From assembly GCA_035478835.1 (NCBI GenBank), contig DATIJH010000009.1, positions 1-64,000 on the forward strand: DNA of 64,000 bases, read 5' to 3'. Made by a program: the position numbers and the translations under genes. Below, in pieces: positions 33,729-41,954 of the stretch; within the stretch, counting starts at the first letter, position 1, and each line of letters opens with the position of its first letter. The notes beneath the pieces are model-generated. The model saw nothing but the letters and a program-made list of their open reading frames with translations. It did not search any database and was not told where the DNA came from. This stretch comes from DATASD01 sp035478835. Its GTDB lineage: Bacteria > Patescibacteriota > Saccharimonadia > Saccharimonadales > UBA4665.

Positions 33729-34127
33729 TTAAGCCTTCAGCATATCCGCATGCCGGTGGAACAGCTTCCACTCGCCGTTCTCGAGGCGGAATAGTTCGGT
33801 TACGCGCAGGTCCATCGGTACGAGCTCGTCGCTGGCTTTGATTTTGACTTTGGAGTGCTGGATGCCCGTCCAGTACGCCAGTTGGTCGTCGGCCGCCATA
33901 TGCAGGATTTCGAAACGGTTTTCGCCGCCATCGGTAAACGCTTGCGCCCCTTGTTCGTTGGCCTCATTCACTGCCCCGGCTCCGCTCACGACAGTTCCGT
34001 TCGGGCCATAAATGCTTGCCGGATCCGCCGTAACGGAAATTTCGCGCAAAAGCTCGGCGTCTCCCAAAACAAATGCCGTAGACGCGGCGAGGCGTTGCTC
34101 CATAAATGATTCAAAACTTTGTTTCAT
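33729..34127 (-). CDS. SnoaL/NTF2-like protein (DUF4440 type)
   Basis: 132 aa from the ATG at 34127, which has a textbook AAAAGGAGG 8 nt upstream; the frame is open further to 34439 but that overlaps the hydrolase gene. Residues ~15-130 fit the SnoaL/DUF4440 cone fold (a first helix, then IYGPNGTVVSGAG, QLAYWTGIQHSKVK, VTELFRLENGEWKLFHRHAD). Such proteins are small isomerases, hydrolases or binding modules, so the reaction cannot be named. Downstream of the alpha/beta hydrolase with a 37-nt gap. Confidence 0.7.
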   Translation of the reverse strand: MKQSFESFMEQRLAASTAFVLGDAELLREISVTADPASIYGPNGTVVSGAGAVNEANEQGAQAFTDGGENRFEILHMAADDQLAYWTGIQHSKVKIKASDELVPMDLRVTELFRLENGEWKLFHRHADMLKA

Positions 34128-34164
34128 ATGCGTTCCTCCTTTTAGCTGGTATATGCCCTCAATT

Positions 34165-35001
34165 TTAGTTTGGCGTACTGTCGGCAAGCAACGCGGAGTT
34201 TTCGCTAATCCATGTTGCGGTTGCTCGGTAAAGCATTTCGCGCATCGCAACGATGTCGTTGCCTTCAAAGTTGTGCGTTGCGTCCGGAATAACGCCAAGG
34301 CCTTTTTCGCCGTCAGCAGCGGTAAAGTATTGCTCGGCGTATGGCCGGAGTCCGCTTTTGCCACCGGCGACGAACATCGTCGGAAATGAATGGCCCTTAG
34401 CGCGGCTGGTGGTGTCGCCGAGTGAGCGCAGAAAATCAAACGCCGTGCGGCTCGTCAGGTCGCCGTGTCCGTCCGGGTAGATCAGATAATCGTCGTATTG
34501 TACGTTGGGAAATTTGGGCGAGTCGATTGGATTTTGCTGGAAAAAGCTGCCATGCGATGTTTCCCACAAAACCGCGCTGTCTATCGCGTGGTCGGCCGGC
34601 GAAGATAAAATTGCGAGCGCACCCACGCTGTGCCCGATGGCGTGCAGCTCGGGCGCGGCGCGCCGTTTTAGCTCTTCCAAAACAACGGTAGTGTCCTCTA
34701 GCTGCTCCTTGAAAGTGTTTGTTAAATAGTTGCGCGTGTCCGGCGCGGTGTCGCAGTAGCTGAGCCGCAGGCTGGGTATGCCCGACTCCAGCAGCGTGTG
34801 GGCGCAGCCTAGGTACAACCCCGAGTACGCATAGGCGGTATTGCCCGGCACGATGACGGCTAGCGGCTTGCCTTGCTCGGCAATGGCCTCGATGCTTTCG
34901 CCACCGCGCAGGTCGGCCCGCATGCGCAGATTATCGGTGTCTGGCAAGTCGAAATATATGGTTTTCTCACGGTGCGCACTCGCAGGCAATATATTACTCA
35001 C
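34165..35001 (-). CDS. Alpha/beta hydrolase
   Basis: 278 aa from a GTG at 35001 preceded by AAGGAAG; the open frame reaches 35205 without a better start. The oxyanion strand is LAVIVPGN, the nucleophile elbow is AIGHSVGALAI (GxSxG), an acidic residue is in VAGGKSGLRPY, and the His is in PDATHNFEG. Soluble esterase/peptidase type; substrate unknown. First gene of a two-gene unit with the SnoaL-like protein. Confidence 0.75.
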   Translation of the reverse strand: MSNILPASAHREKTIYFDLPDTDNLRMRADLRGGESIEAIAEQGKPLAVIVPGNTAYAYSGLYLGCAHTLLESGIPSLRLSYCDTAPDTRNYLTNTFKEQLEDTTVVLEELKRRAAPELHAIGHSVGALAILSSPADHAIDSAVLWETSHGSFFQQNPIDSPKFPNVQYDDYLIYPDGHGDLTSRTAFDFLRSLGDTTSRAKGHSFPTMFVAGGKSGLRPYAEQYFTAADGEKGLGVIPDATHNFEGNDIVAMREMLYRATATWISENSALLADSTPN

Positions 35002-35071
35002 ACGCTTCCTTTCATAGGGAGTGTATCCTTTGTGGTTAGAATATTTCGGTTTCGAGAGTCGTAGGTTTTTG

Positions 35072-36121
35072 TTAACGGTTACTGGAGGTTTTGTCCGACG
35101 AACAAGTCGGGATGATCTGCAGCACAACGTTGCGCGCGCTTGATTGGTCGGTAGCGTTCGGCGCGGCATTACCGACGCTGTTGGTGACGTTGCCGGGTGC
35201 ATCAACCACTATGCTGGCCGCTGGCACGCCGTCGGCCTGGAGATCGCTCGAGACTTTTTGAGCGCGCTGGTTTGCAAACGACAAATCGGCTGCAGCCGTG
35301 GTAGCCACGTTGCCTTGCAAGTGAATCTTAAAGCTCTTAGTTTTGTTGGAGCTGTAGAAATCCGCAAAACCTTTTATGGTGTTCTCTGGCTCGTCGGTGG
35401 TGTCATAGCTGAGACTGTCGGTCAAAAAGTGCACGTTGTTGGTGTACGGGCCATTGGCAGTCCACGCGGTAGTGTTGGTTTTGAGGCCGTCAACTTCGCT
35501 GGTAAGCACGCTGTAATCGCCGGGCACAAGGCAGTCGCTGCCGGCGGTTGTTGTGGTGGAAGTGCTGGTTTGGCTGCTGCTGTCCGGCACCAGCTTCAGA
35601 CTGTTGTTCGAGAATACCAGCGAGTCGACCAGCCACTTACCGTCTTGCTTGATAACAATAAGGCGGGCGTTCTTTTTTGCGGCATCGCTGGAACTATAGA
35701 GTGAGTAGCGTTTTTCCTGTTGGAATGAGCTTTGGCTGAGCTTGAACGTGCCCTTCAGGCTGCTTGCCGATTCTTCGATAAACTTTTTGCCGTCGGCGGA
35801 TTGGTCGGCAGATAGAGTCTCGGCCTTTTGGGTGTCGCCGCTGCTTATGGCCTTCATGAAGGCGTTGGCGGTATGCGCGGACTCGGCGGCCGGGCTCCAT
35901 ATAGTAAACCAACCGGCGACAAGCGCGGCAATAATAAGCAGCAGCACGACTACGATGCTCACGATGAGCGGCGCATTAGAGCTATGGCCGGCTGCGCCCG
36001 GTTGTATGACTCCGGGCTGTGTAGCGGCAGAATCGGACGCCGGCATTGGCGGCGTGGATGCGGGCTGCACCGGCCCTGGCGTGGTTACTTGGCTTGGTGT
36101 TCGCTGTTCTTCTGGAGGCAT
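35072..36121 (-). CDS. Membrane-anchored protein with C-terminal OmpA-like domain
   Basis: 349 aa from the ATG at 36121 (AAGGGGA upstream). A Pro/Thr-rich cytoplasmic head (1-45), one transmembrane helix (LIVSIVVVLLLIIAALVAGW, ~50-70), and a helical DUF4878-like part (AFMKAISSGDTQKAETL, GKWLVDSL) follow. The last ~110 residues resemble the OmpA/MotB peptidoglycan-binding fold (KIHLQGNVATTAAADLSFAN, RAQKVSSDLQADGVPAASI, SARNVVLQI). It may tether the membrane to the wall from outside. An OmpA-like domain is notable in a presumed single-membrane cell. Confidence 0.6.
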   Translation of the reverse strand: MPPEEQRTPSQVTTPGPVQPASTPPMPASDSAATQPGVIQPGAAGHSSNAPLIVSIVVVLLLIIAALVAGWFTIWSPAAESAHTANAFMKAISSGDTQKAETLSADQSADGKKFIEESASSLKGTFKLSQSSFQQEKRYSLYSSSDAAKKNARLIVIKQDGKWLVDSLVFSNNSLKLVPDSSSQTSTSTTTTAGSDCLVPGDYSVLTSEVDGLKTNTTAWTANGPYTNNVHFLTDSLSYDTTDEPENTIKGFADFYSSNKTKSFKIHLQGNVATTAAADLSFANQRAQKVSSDLQADGVPAASIVVDAPGNVTNSVGNAAPNATDQSSARNVVLQIIPTCSSDKTSSNR

Positions 36122-36198
36122 ATATTTCCCCTTTATAGTTATTTTAAGCGTACATAATTTTTGTAAGCTTAACAAGTATGCCGGCGCCGAGCGGTGGC

Positions 36199-36651
36199 CT
36201 AGTCTTTATTTTGACGCAATGTTTCGATCTCTGCCCGGCAAGCGGTGGTGAGCTCTTCCATGAACGCTTGAATGAACTGCAATTGTTCGGGCGTGTATTT
36301 GCCGTACAACTCGCCCATGCGTTTGCCGAGCGAGGCGTACACTGCCCCGATCTCGGGCTGGCGCTCGGCCCTAAGTTCGATCCGTACTTGCCGGCCGTCG
36401 GCGTCATCGCGGTAGCGTTCGATGTATTTGCCGCGCTCCAAGCGGTCGAGCATGGTCGTGACGCTGCCGCGCGTAATGCCCATCTGTGCGGCGATTTCGC
36501 TTGGTTTTATCCCCTGCTGTGCTCGAATAAGGCTCAGGCATTTTAAGTCTGTCCCGTTGATGCCGAGTTTTGCGGCCATGGCCTCGTGCATGAGGGTCAT
36601 CCACATGCTCATTTCCTGGCCGCCGTCGAATTGTTTCTGTGGTGTATTCAT
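36199..36651 (-). CDS. MarR-family transcriptional regulator
   Basis: 150 aa. Winged helix-turn-helix: GIKPSEIAAQMGITRGSVTT (recognition helix) and MLDRLERGKYIERYRDDADG (wing with D-x-R). Flanking helices form the dimer interface. Divergent from the CPBP protease gene with a 71-bp AT-rich gap that contains an imperfect palindrome, so it probably represses itself and that gene. Ligand unknown. Confidence 0.85.
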   Translation of the reverse strand: MNTPQKQFDGGQEMSMWMTLMHEAMAAKLGINGTDLKCLSLIRAQQGIKPSEIAAQMGITRGSVTTMLDRLERGKYIERYRDDADGRQVRIELRAERQPEIGAVYASLGKRMGELYGKYTPEQLQFIQAFMEELTTACRAEIETLRQNKD

Positions 36652-36660
36652 AAAAGTAGT

Positions 36661-36711
36661 TTGACGATCAAATTATTATGATATACTTTAGATCATATAA
36701 CACATAAGGAG
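36661..36711 (+). promoter_or_regulatory. Divergent marR/CPBP promoter with putative operator
   Basis: TTGACG 36661-36666 and TATACT 36682-36687 are spaced 15 bp. An imperfect palindrome ATCAAATTATTATGAT (36668-36683) sits in the spacer, as expected for a MarR operator. The Shine-Dalgarno AAGGAG is at 36706-36711. A four-codon frame, ATG CTA GCA TGA (36715-36726), overlaps the real start at 36723. Confidence 0.45.
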
Positions 36712-36722
36712 AAAATGCTAGC

Positions 36723-37493
36723 ATGAGCACTCCCCGCCGCAAATCCTGGGCAACGCCCGTAGTTTTTATTATTCTCGCTTTGCTTGCGATGCCAGGTTTC
36801 ATTGTACCCAACGACTCGCCTATGGCCGAGCTTTTGTTCCCCGGTTTTATTGCTTTGTATCTGTGCCTGCTGCTGCCCCGCCGCCGCGAAAATCTTGCAC
36901 GGCTCGGCGTGCATAAGTTTGGGAAACTGCGCGCATATGCGCCGATCCTTTTGCTGTTGCTGGCAACGGCGGCGAGTTATGCGGTACCTGCCCTGCTCGG
37001 CCTTGGCAAGGCGAATCCGCTTGGCAAACTCGACCACATCATTGCATTTATTCCGCTCGCTATTTACGAAGAAGTTGGTTGGCGCGGTTATTTGCAGAGT
37101 CAGCTGACCGAACGTGTCGGCGTGCGTAAAGCGGTGCTGGCCGTGGGTGTGCTGTGGGCGGTTTGGCACAGTGGTTTGCTTGTCTCTGGCCAGCTGCTTG
37201 GGCCGGGCGCTACCATGGGCGTTGGCGCGGCGCTGTTTGCGGTCTCGGCGGTGCTTATTAGTATCGTGCTTGGATTTACGCGCTTTAAAACCGGCAGCGT
37301 GTGGCCGGCAGTTGTTGGCCACGCCGGCATCAATTACGTGCAAGAATTTGGTGACGGATTGTTTGCGCATCCAAGCCAGGCCTTTAATTACACGAGCGGC
37401 GCGGTGAGCCTGGTACTGCTCGCGGCACTAGCATGGTACTGCTGGAAGAAGCTCCCGGCCGGCGTGACGGCGCAGGCCAAACGGTCCGCGTAG
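36723..37493 (+). CDS. CPBP-family intramembrane metalloprotease
   Basis: 256 aa, about eight transmembrane segments. CPBP/Abi motifs: IYEEVGWRGYL (EExxxR), LWAVWHSGLL (motif 2 His) and VVGHAGINYVQEF (motif 3 His/Asn). Members cleave prenylated or peptide substrates within the membrane; some process bacteriocins or give immunity. Likely controlled by the divergent MarR protein. C-terminal basic tail. Confidence 0.9.
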   Translation: MSTPRRKSWATPVVFIILALLAMPGFIVPNDSPMAELLFPGFIALYLCLLLPRRRENLARLGVHKFGKLRAYAPILLLLLATAASYAVPALLGLGKANPLGKLDHIIAFIPLAIYEEVGWRGYLQSQLTERVGVRKAVLAVGVLWAVWHSGLLVSGQLLGPGATMGVGAALFAVSAVLISIVLGFTRFKTGSVWPAVVGHAGINYVQEFGDGLFAHPSQAFNYTSGAVSLVLLAALAWYCWKKLPAGVTAQAKRSA

Positions 37494-37537
37494 TTGTAAA
37501 GCTTCCGCCGCATGCTGTGGGGTTTCTCTGCGGCTAC

Positions 37538-37957
37538 TTATTCCTGTTTGCCGATGTTAATCATCCACTGAATGCCGAATTTGTCGACGACTGTTCCAAA
37601 CTTGTCGCCCCAAATGGCCGGCTCGAGTGGCATAACTACCTTGCCACCCTCGGACAATTTTTCGAAAAAGCCGGAAAGCATAGCATCGTCATCGCTACCG
37701 CCGCTCAGTGACATACTGATGCGCGCGCTGTCGTGAAATTCCATACTGTTTGGCGTGTCGGCGGCCATGATCGTAAGGCCGGTGTCGGTTTTGAGCTGCG
37801 AATGCATAATCTTGTCGGCTTCGGCCGGATCGTCCGAGACGTGAAATTCTTCGAACGTGTTCATGGTGAGTTCGCCGCCAAAGATGGCGCGGTAAAACTC
37901 CATCGCTTCGCGGGTCTTATCTTTGAATGTGAGGTACGGGGTGAGTGCGATTGCCAT
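37538..37957 (-). CDS. PhnB-like VOC-superfamily protein
   Basis: 139 aa. Glyoxalase/VOC fold of the PhnB type: LTPYLTFKDKTREAMEFYRA at the N-terminus, KIMHSQLKTDTGLTIMAAD, a glycine-rich turn LSGGSDDDAMLSGFFEKL, and GDKFGTVVDKFGIQWMINI at the end. The last motif is typical of 3-demethylubiquinone-methyltransferase-like PhnB proteins, whose role is mostly unknown. AAGGAG lies 8 nt before the ATG. Monocistronic. Confidence 0.8.
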   Translation of the reverse strand: MAIALTPYLTFKDKTREAMEFYRAIFGGELTMNTFEEFHVSDDPAEADKIMHSQLKTDTGLTIMAADTPNSMEFHDSARISMSLSGGSDDDAMLSGFFEKLSEGGKVVMPLEPAIWGDKFGTVVDKFGIQWMINIGKQE

Positions 37958-38057
37958 AGCTGGGCTCCTTGTTTATATGTACAGTATAGCTTACGCGCGG
38001 GTTGGCGCGGCACATAAAGGTGTGATAGGATTTACCGGTAACTCGAACGGAGGTATT

Positions 38058-38714
38058 ATGGGCCGATACGAGATTGTTAAAGCCGCGTACGGCTACACCG
38101 ACGCCGATTTTGGGCCGAACCAAGTGTATCTAACGCCGCGCGCCGCCGAAACCGCGATGGCGGCTGGCATTGCGGCGATCCGGCCGCTCAAGCCAGAGGT
38201 TGGCCTTATTAAAACTTTTGTAAATAGCCAGATGACTAACCCCGCCTACCGTTTCCCCGAAAATACCGATGACCTCAATTATGTACTGCGCTGGGGTGGC
38301 AAAGGTGCCAAATGGATATGGCAATGGGATACGCAGCTGCACAAGACCGGCGATAACACGCGGTTTATAAACGGCTGGGATTTAAGCCCTGGCCCGCTTA
38401 CACAAACCTATATTGGCGAGGTAGCCCTGGCCAGTAGAACGCTGGGCGAGCTCGGCCGCGAAAATACTATAGAGCTCACTGTAGAGAATTGGGAAAATCC
38501 TAACCTGGCGCAAAAGCTTGCCGAGGGCGTGCTGTTTAATCAGGCTGAGCGCCGGAACCGTTCTGTTGCCGGCAATGTTGCGCAAGATGTAACAGAAGCT
38601 TTTAACCGCGAGGCTTTGTCGCGTTTTGATGTGGCAAAAGCCGCCGGTGTTATCGGCCGCCCGTTTGACGATTTACTGCCGATCGCTCCGGTGCTTGTGG
38701 GCGACGCTGCGTAA
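38058..38714 (+). CDS. Hypothetical protein
   Basis: 218 aa from the ATG at 38058, preceded by GGAGG at about 7 nt; the longer open frame to 37923 overlaps the VOC gene antisense and is not used. Soluble, no family recognised. Notable tracts are WGGKGAKWIWQWDTQLHKTG and a C-terminal helical part (NQAERRNRSVAGNVAQDV). Function unknown. It stands between two minus-strand genes on its own. Confidence 0.6.
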   Translation: MGRYEIVKAAYGYTDADFGPNQVYLTPRAAETAMAAGIAAIRPLKPEVGLIKTFVNSQMTNPAYRFPENTDDLNYVLRWGGKGAKWIWQWDTQLHKTGDNTRFINGWDLSPGPLTQTYIGEVALASRTLGELGRENTIELTVENWENPNLAQKLAEGVLFNQAERRNRSVAGNVAQDVTEAFNREALSRFDVAKAAGVIGRPFDDLLPIAPVLVGDAA

Positions 38715-38750
38715 AGCCGCATCGCCCTCCAGGCAGTTTTGATTTTAGTT

Positions 38751-40139
38751 TTAGTATTTGGCGAGCGAACCGTCCGCGCTGACGTGCAGCATGACCGCGA
38801 AGGCTTCGAGCTCATTTGCCTGTACTTGCAGCGGATTTTCGCCGGAATCTTGGCCGTAGTTGACGCTGATGAGATCGCCAACGCTCACCGGCGTTTTGCT
38901 GGTTTTGTTGTACTCACTGATGGCGTCATAGGGCAGCTCCACTGTAAAAGTTTTGCTAGTGCCCCGCCCTTGCAGCGTGATACGCGCGCCGTTGATGGCG
39001 GTAATGCGGCCATTTAGTGTGCGCGGCGTTAGTTTGCTGATATCTTTGCGCAAGTATTTTGAAGGCGTGGCTTGCTTGTTGTCGGAGTTTGGGCTGATGT
39101 TTTCAGTGGCATCGTAAATCATGCCGAGGCGCTGATTTGGAATATTGACGCACATAAAGCCGTCGTTGCCGTAACAGGTGCTGAGCGTGGCGAGCGAATC
39201 GACGAGCGTCGGGTTGCCGCTCGGCTGCCCGATTACATATGACGGATCGAGCGTGGTTTTTACAATGCCGATTACGCCAAAGCTTTTGAGCGGACCGAGC
39301 CCCAGGCCAAAGTCATACTTTTGTGCGGCGTACTGTGAGCGCGTCGTAAGTTGTACGGTGTCGCCAACATGCACGTCGCCGTCCGCCAGCCGCTTGCCAT
39401 CGCTCCAAACCTGGTAGCCGCCAAGTAGCGGAATCGAGTGCGTCAATACCGCGCCGTTTGGCGTATACACCGGCGCGCCGCCAGCCGCCGTTTCTTCGCT
39501 ATATACGGTTTCTTGGATGGTAACCGAGCCGCCATCGATGGCCGTGATTTTGCCGAGCGTAATGCCGAATGTGTTGCTGGGTGCGGGCAACGCTATATTG
39601 CTGTGGTCGTAAATGGTGATGAGGTCGCCTGGCTTTTTACGAGCGACTTGGTCGTGGCTGTTGTCGCTCTGCCAAGCCGTGTTGTTGTCTATGAAGCTGC
39701 CGAGCGCCTGGTAATCACAGGTGTTTTTGACGATGTCGTAGACTTGCTGGTCGCTGAGCGTTGCGCCACGGGCGAGTTCGTACCGCTGGGTCAGGTTGCC
39801 GCGCGGATCGTCGCACTGGGTGGTGAATGCGAATTCGCGTTTATTGTCGTCGTTGCTCGCCGTAATGTGCGTGAGCTGCACGCTTGGTTTGAGCCAAACG
39901 TAGGCGGCATAGGCTGCTGTGCTCACCGAGCCGATGCTTACAATGGCGAGTGTAGCGAGCGCGTATTTTGGCAGGCGCGCCAGACGCGTGTGGGCACGGC
40001 GCAAACGTGCAAAGCGGCGCGGCGCGCGTTCCCCGCTACGGATCTTACTTACGACGCCGGCGGTAAATTGGCTGTCGAGCTCTCGGCGCGGCGTCGGGCG
40101 CTGGTTCTCCAACAGCTCCTCGATGTTCTTATTTTTCAT
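38751..40139 (-). CDS. Membrane protein coupled to ECF sigma factor, putative anti-sigma
   Basis: 462 aa from the ATG at 40139. The ~50-residue N-terminus is charged, one transmembrane helix follows (YALATLAIVSIGSVSTAAYAAYV, ~58-80), and a large extracellular part (~85-460) is beta-rich with two similar units (LGKITAIDGGSVTIQETV and NGRITAINGARITLQGRG). The start overlaps the sigma gene stop in ATGA, so the two are made together. Position and topology suggest an anti-sigma or sigma-linked sensor, though no zinc anti-sigma motif is seen. Confidence 0.65.
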   Translation of the reverse strand: MKNKNIEELLENQRPTPRRELDSQFTAGVVSKIRSGERAPRRFARLRRAHTRLARLPKYALATLAIVSIGSVSTAAYAAYVWLKPSVQLTHITASNDDNKREFAFTTQCDDPRGNLTQRYELARGATLSDQQVYDIVKNTCDYQALGSFIDNNTAWQSDNSHDQVARKKPGDLITIYDHSNIALPAPSNTFGITLGKITAIDGGSVTIQETVYSEETAAGGAPVYTPNGAVLTHSIPLLGGYQVWSDGKRLADGDVHVGDTVQLTTRSQYAAQKYDFGLGLGPLKSFGVIGIVKTTLDPSYVIGQPSGNPTLVDSLATLSTCYGNDGFMCVNIPNQRLGMIYDATENISPNSDNKQATPSKYLRKDISKLTPRTLNGRITAINGARITLQGRGTSKTFTVELPYDAISEYNKTSKTPVSVGDLISVNYGQDSGENPLQVQANELEAFAVMLHVSADGSLAKY

Positions 40140-40657
40140 GCTAACTCCTCTTTGATTGCGGCTTTTGCACGCAAAATCCATACTTTTACCGAGCCAATTG
40201 GCGAGCCCATGGCCTGCGCGATCTCAGCGTAACTTAAGCCCTGCCAGTAGTAGAGGCTGAGCGCGGCGCGGTATTTGGGCTGTAAGTTGCTGACGGCGGT
40301 GTGTAGCTCGCTGTATTCGGCTTTGGTGTGCGGGCTGGGTTCTTGGCTGGCGATCTGCGCGATGAGGGAGTCATCGGCCGCTACCTGCCGTGATGCCCGC
40401 CGCAAATAATCCAGGCCTTTGTTCGTAGCGATCTTAAATAGCCATGTCGCCAACCGGTATTTCGGGTTATATTTATGCAAATTGTAGTACGCGGCAATAA
40501 ACGTCTCCTGGGCGATGTCCGCTGCTGCGTCTTCATCGCGTACCATCGCAAAGCAATGGTGGTAAATGGCCGTTTTGTAACGATCGACAAGCGTGGCGTA
40601 GGCCTCATGGTCGCCAGCTTGGCTTTTGGTGATTAATGTCGGTTCATCAACTTGCAT
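40136..40657 (-). CDS. ECF-type RNA polymerase sigma factor
   Basis: 173 aa. Region 2: FAMVRDEDAAADIAQETFIA and RLATWLFKIATNKGLDYLR; region 4: LQPKYRAALSLYYWQGLSYA and EIAQAMGSPIGSVKVWILRA. Classic ECF layout of two domains with a short linker. It ends in ATGA overlap with the membrane protein gene. It likely directs RNA polymerase to a stress or envelope regulon, and perhaps to its own promoter. Confidence 0.92.
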   Translation of the reverse strand: MQVDEPTLITKSQAGDHEAYATLVDRYKTAIYHHCFAMVRDEDAAADIAQETFIAAYYNLHKYNPKYRLATWLFKIATNKGLDYLRRASRQVAADDSLIAQIASQEPSPHTKAEYSELHTAVSNLQPKYRAALSLYYWQGLSYAEIAQAMGSPIGSVKVWILRAKAAIKEELA

Positions 40658-40692
40658 ACACTACTTACGCATGGGCGCGGCGAAAAGTTACA

Positions 40693-41121
40693 TTATTTGT
40701 GATACGGATGGCCGGCGGTGATGGTGCTGGCGCGGTATAGGGCTTCGAGCAGGATGACCATCGCCAGATCATGCGGAAATGTGAGTTTGGAAAATCCCCA
40801 CTCGGCGTCGGCGGCTTGGATAACGGCGCTTGGCAAGCCCTCCGGGCCACCGATTAAAAAGCAAAGCTCGCGGCTATCTTGCGCGCGTTTTTCTAAAAAT
40901 TCCGCCAGTCCAGGGCTCGTAAACTGCGGTCCGTCGATAACGAGCGCGATTTTGTACGCGCTGCCCGCCGCCTGTAGCAAATGCGCCGCATCGTTCTGCT
41001 TATCGGCGATGTGTGTGACGCGTACGCTGTGCATGCGCTTGAGGCGCGTCAGGTATTCGTCCCAGCCGGCGCGCGCGTATGCCAGTTTGGGCTCGCCTAC
41101 GGTAACGATGTGCAGCTTCAT
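40693..41121 (-). CDS. rlmH: 23S rRNA (pseudouridine1915-N3)-methyltransferase RlmH
   Basis: 142 aa, SPOUT fold. MKLHIVTVGEPKLAYARAG at the N-terminus, ALVIDGPQFTSPGLAEFLEK, FLIGGPEGLPSAVI (SAM-binding knot), and the C-terminal ALYRASTITAGHPYHK. It methylates N3 of pseudouridine 1915 in helix 69 of 23S rRNA. TACAAT (41128-41133) begins 12 nt before the ATG, a leaderless arrangement. The final residue is Lys where many homologues have Arg or His. Confidence 0.93.
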   Translation of the reverse strand: MKLHIVTVGEPKLAYARAGWDEYLTRLKRMHSVRVTHIADKQNDAAHLLQAAGSAYKIALVIDGPQFTSPGLAEFLEKRAQDSRELCFLIGGPEGLPSAVIQAADAEWGFSKLTFPHDLAMVILLEALYRASTITAGHPYHK

Positions 41122-41139
41122 ACGGTCATTGTAGATTGG

Positions 41140-41823
41140 TTAGGCCATGCTGGCCAGTGCTTTGGCGCGTTTCCGAATGCGGGTTATGCGTGTGTGTACG
41201 GCATGCTCGCTAATTCCCATTTGTGTGGCAATATCGTGCAAAGATTTGCCCTCGACAAAATGCTCTCGGACCAGCTTTTTTTGCACTTCGTCGAGTCCGC
41301 CCATGATAATGGCAAGCGTTTGTTTGCTGGCGGCGATCACTTCGGCGCGCTCTATGGGCTCAGAAGCCGATGGCTCGCAGCGCACGTCAAGTCCGGCAAG
41401 TGTTTCTGGCGAACCCGGGAAGGTCCTTCTCTTTTCGGCGCTTCCATAATCGCTGGCAATTGTGTTCCGGGCGGTGACGGCTAGCCAGTTACGGACTGTT
41501 TCGGGGTTTACATGGTGCCCACTTTTTAGGAATTTTTCTATTGTTGCTTGCGCGATATCTTCGGCATCTGCGGTGCGCTTTCGGCAGAAATTGAGCAGCC
41601 ATCTGGCTGTTTCATCGGTAAGCAGCGCTTTTTGGGCGTCGCTGAGTTGCGCGCGGACGGCGGGCTCGGGCTCGGTTTGCGTGTATTCAATAACGGGTTC
41701 TATGAGCGGCGGCTCACTTATGCCTCGCTGTTGCTGGGGTATTTCCTGCGGCCCATTAATAAAATCGAGAAGCTCCGGGGCTTCTCCTGTAAGAAAATCT
41801 GGGGTTGTGTGTGGCGCGGCCAT
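41140..41823 (-). CDS. Sigma-70-family protein, ECF-like, diverged
   Basis: 227 aa. The first ~65 residues are acidic and proline-rich. A region-2-like part (LNFCRKRTADAEDIAQATIE, TVRNWLAVTARNTIASDY) and a region 4 (LDEVQKKLVREHFVEGKSLH, DIATQMGISEHAVHTRITRI) follow. The spacing fits an ECF factor with an N-terminal extension. It has no obvious anti-sigma neighbour and is divergent from another sigma-like gene, so the pair may form a regulatory circuit. Confidence 0.8.
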   Translation of the reverse strand: MAAPHTTPDFLTGEAPELLDFINGPQEIPQQQRGISEPPLIEPVIEYTQTEPEPAVRAQLSDAQKALLTDETARWLLNFCRKRTADAEDIAQATIEKFLKSGHHVNPETVRNWLAVTARNTIASDYGSAEKRRTFPGSPETLAGLDVRCEPSASEPIERAEVIAASKQTLAIIMGGLDEVQKKLVREHFVEGKSLHDIATQMGISEHAVHTRITRIRKRAKALASMA

Positions 41824-41954
41824 ATCGAATAACTCTAAATCCGTCGCGATTATACAAAACTTTAGTAAGTTCTACAACCATTAAAGACTGCATTTGTGTG
41901 ATTTCAAGCATTCCCCTATAATCAGACGGTCAATATCTAACCTGTTAGAGAGTA

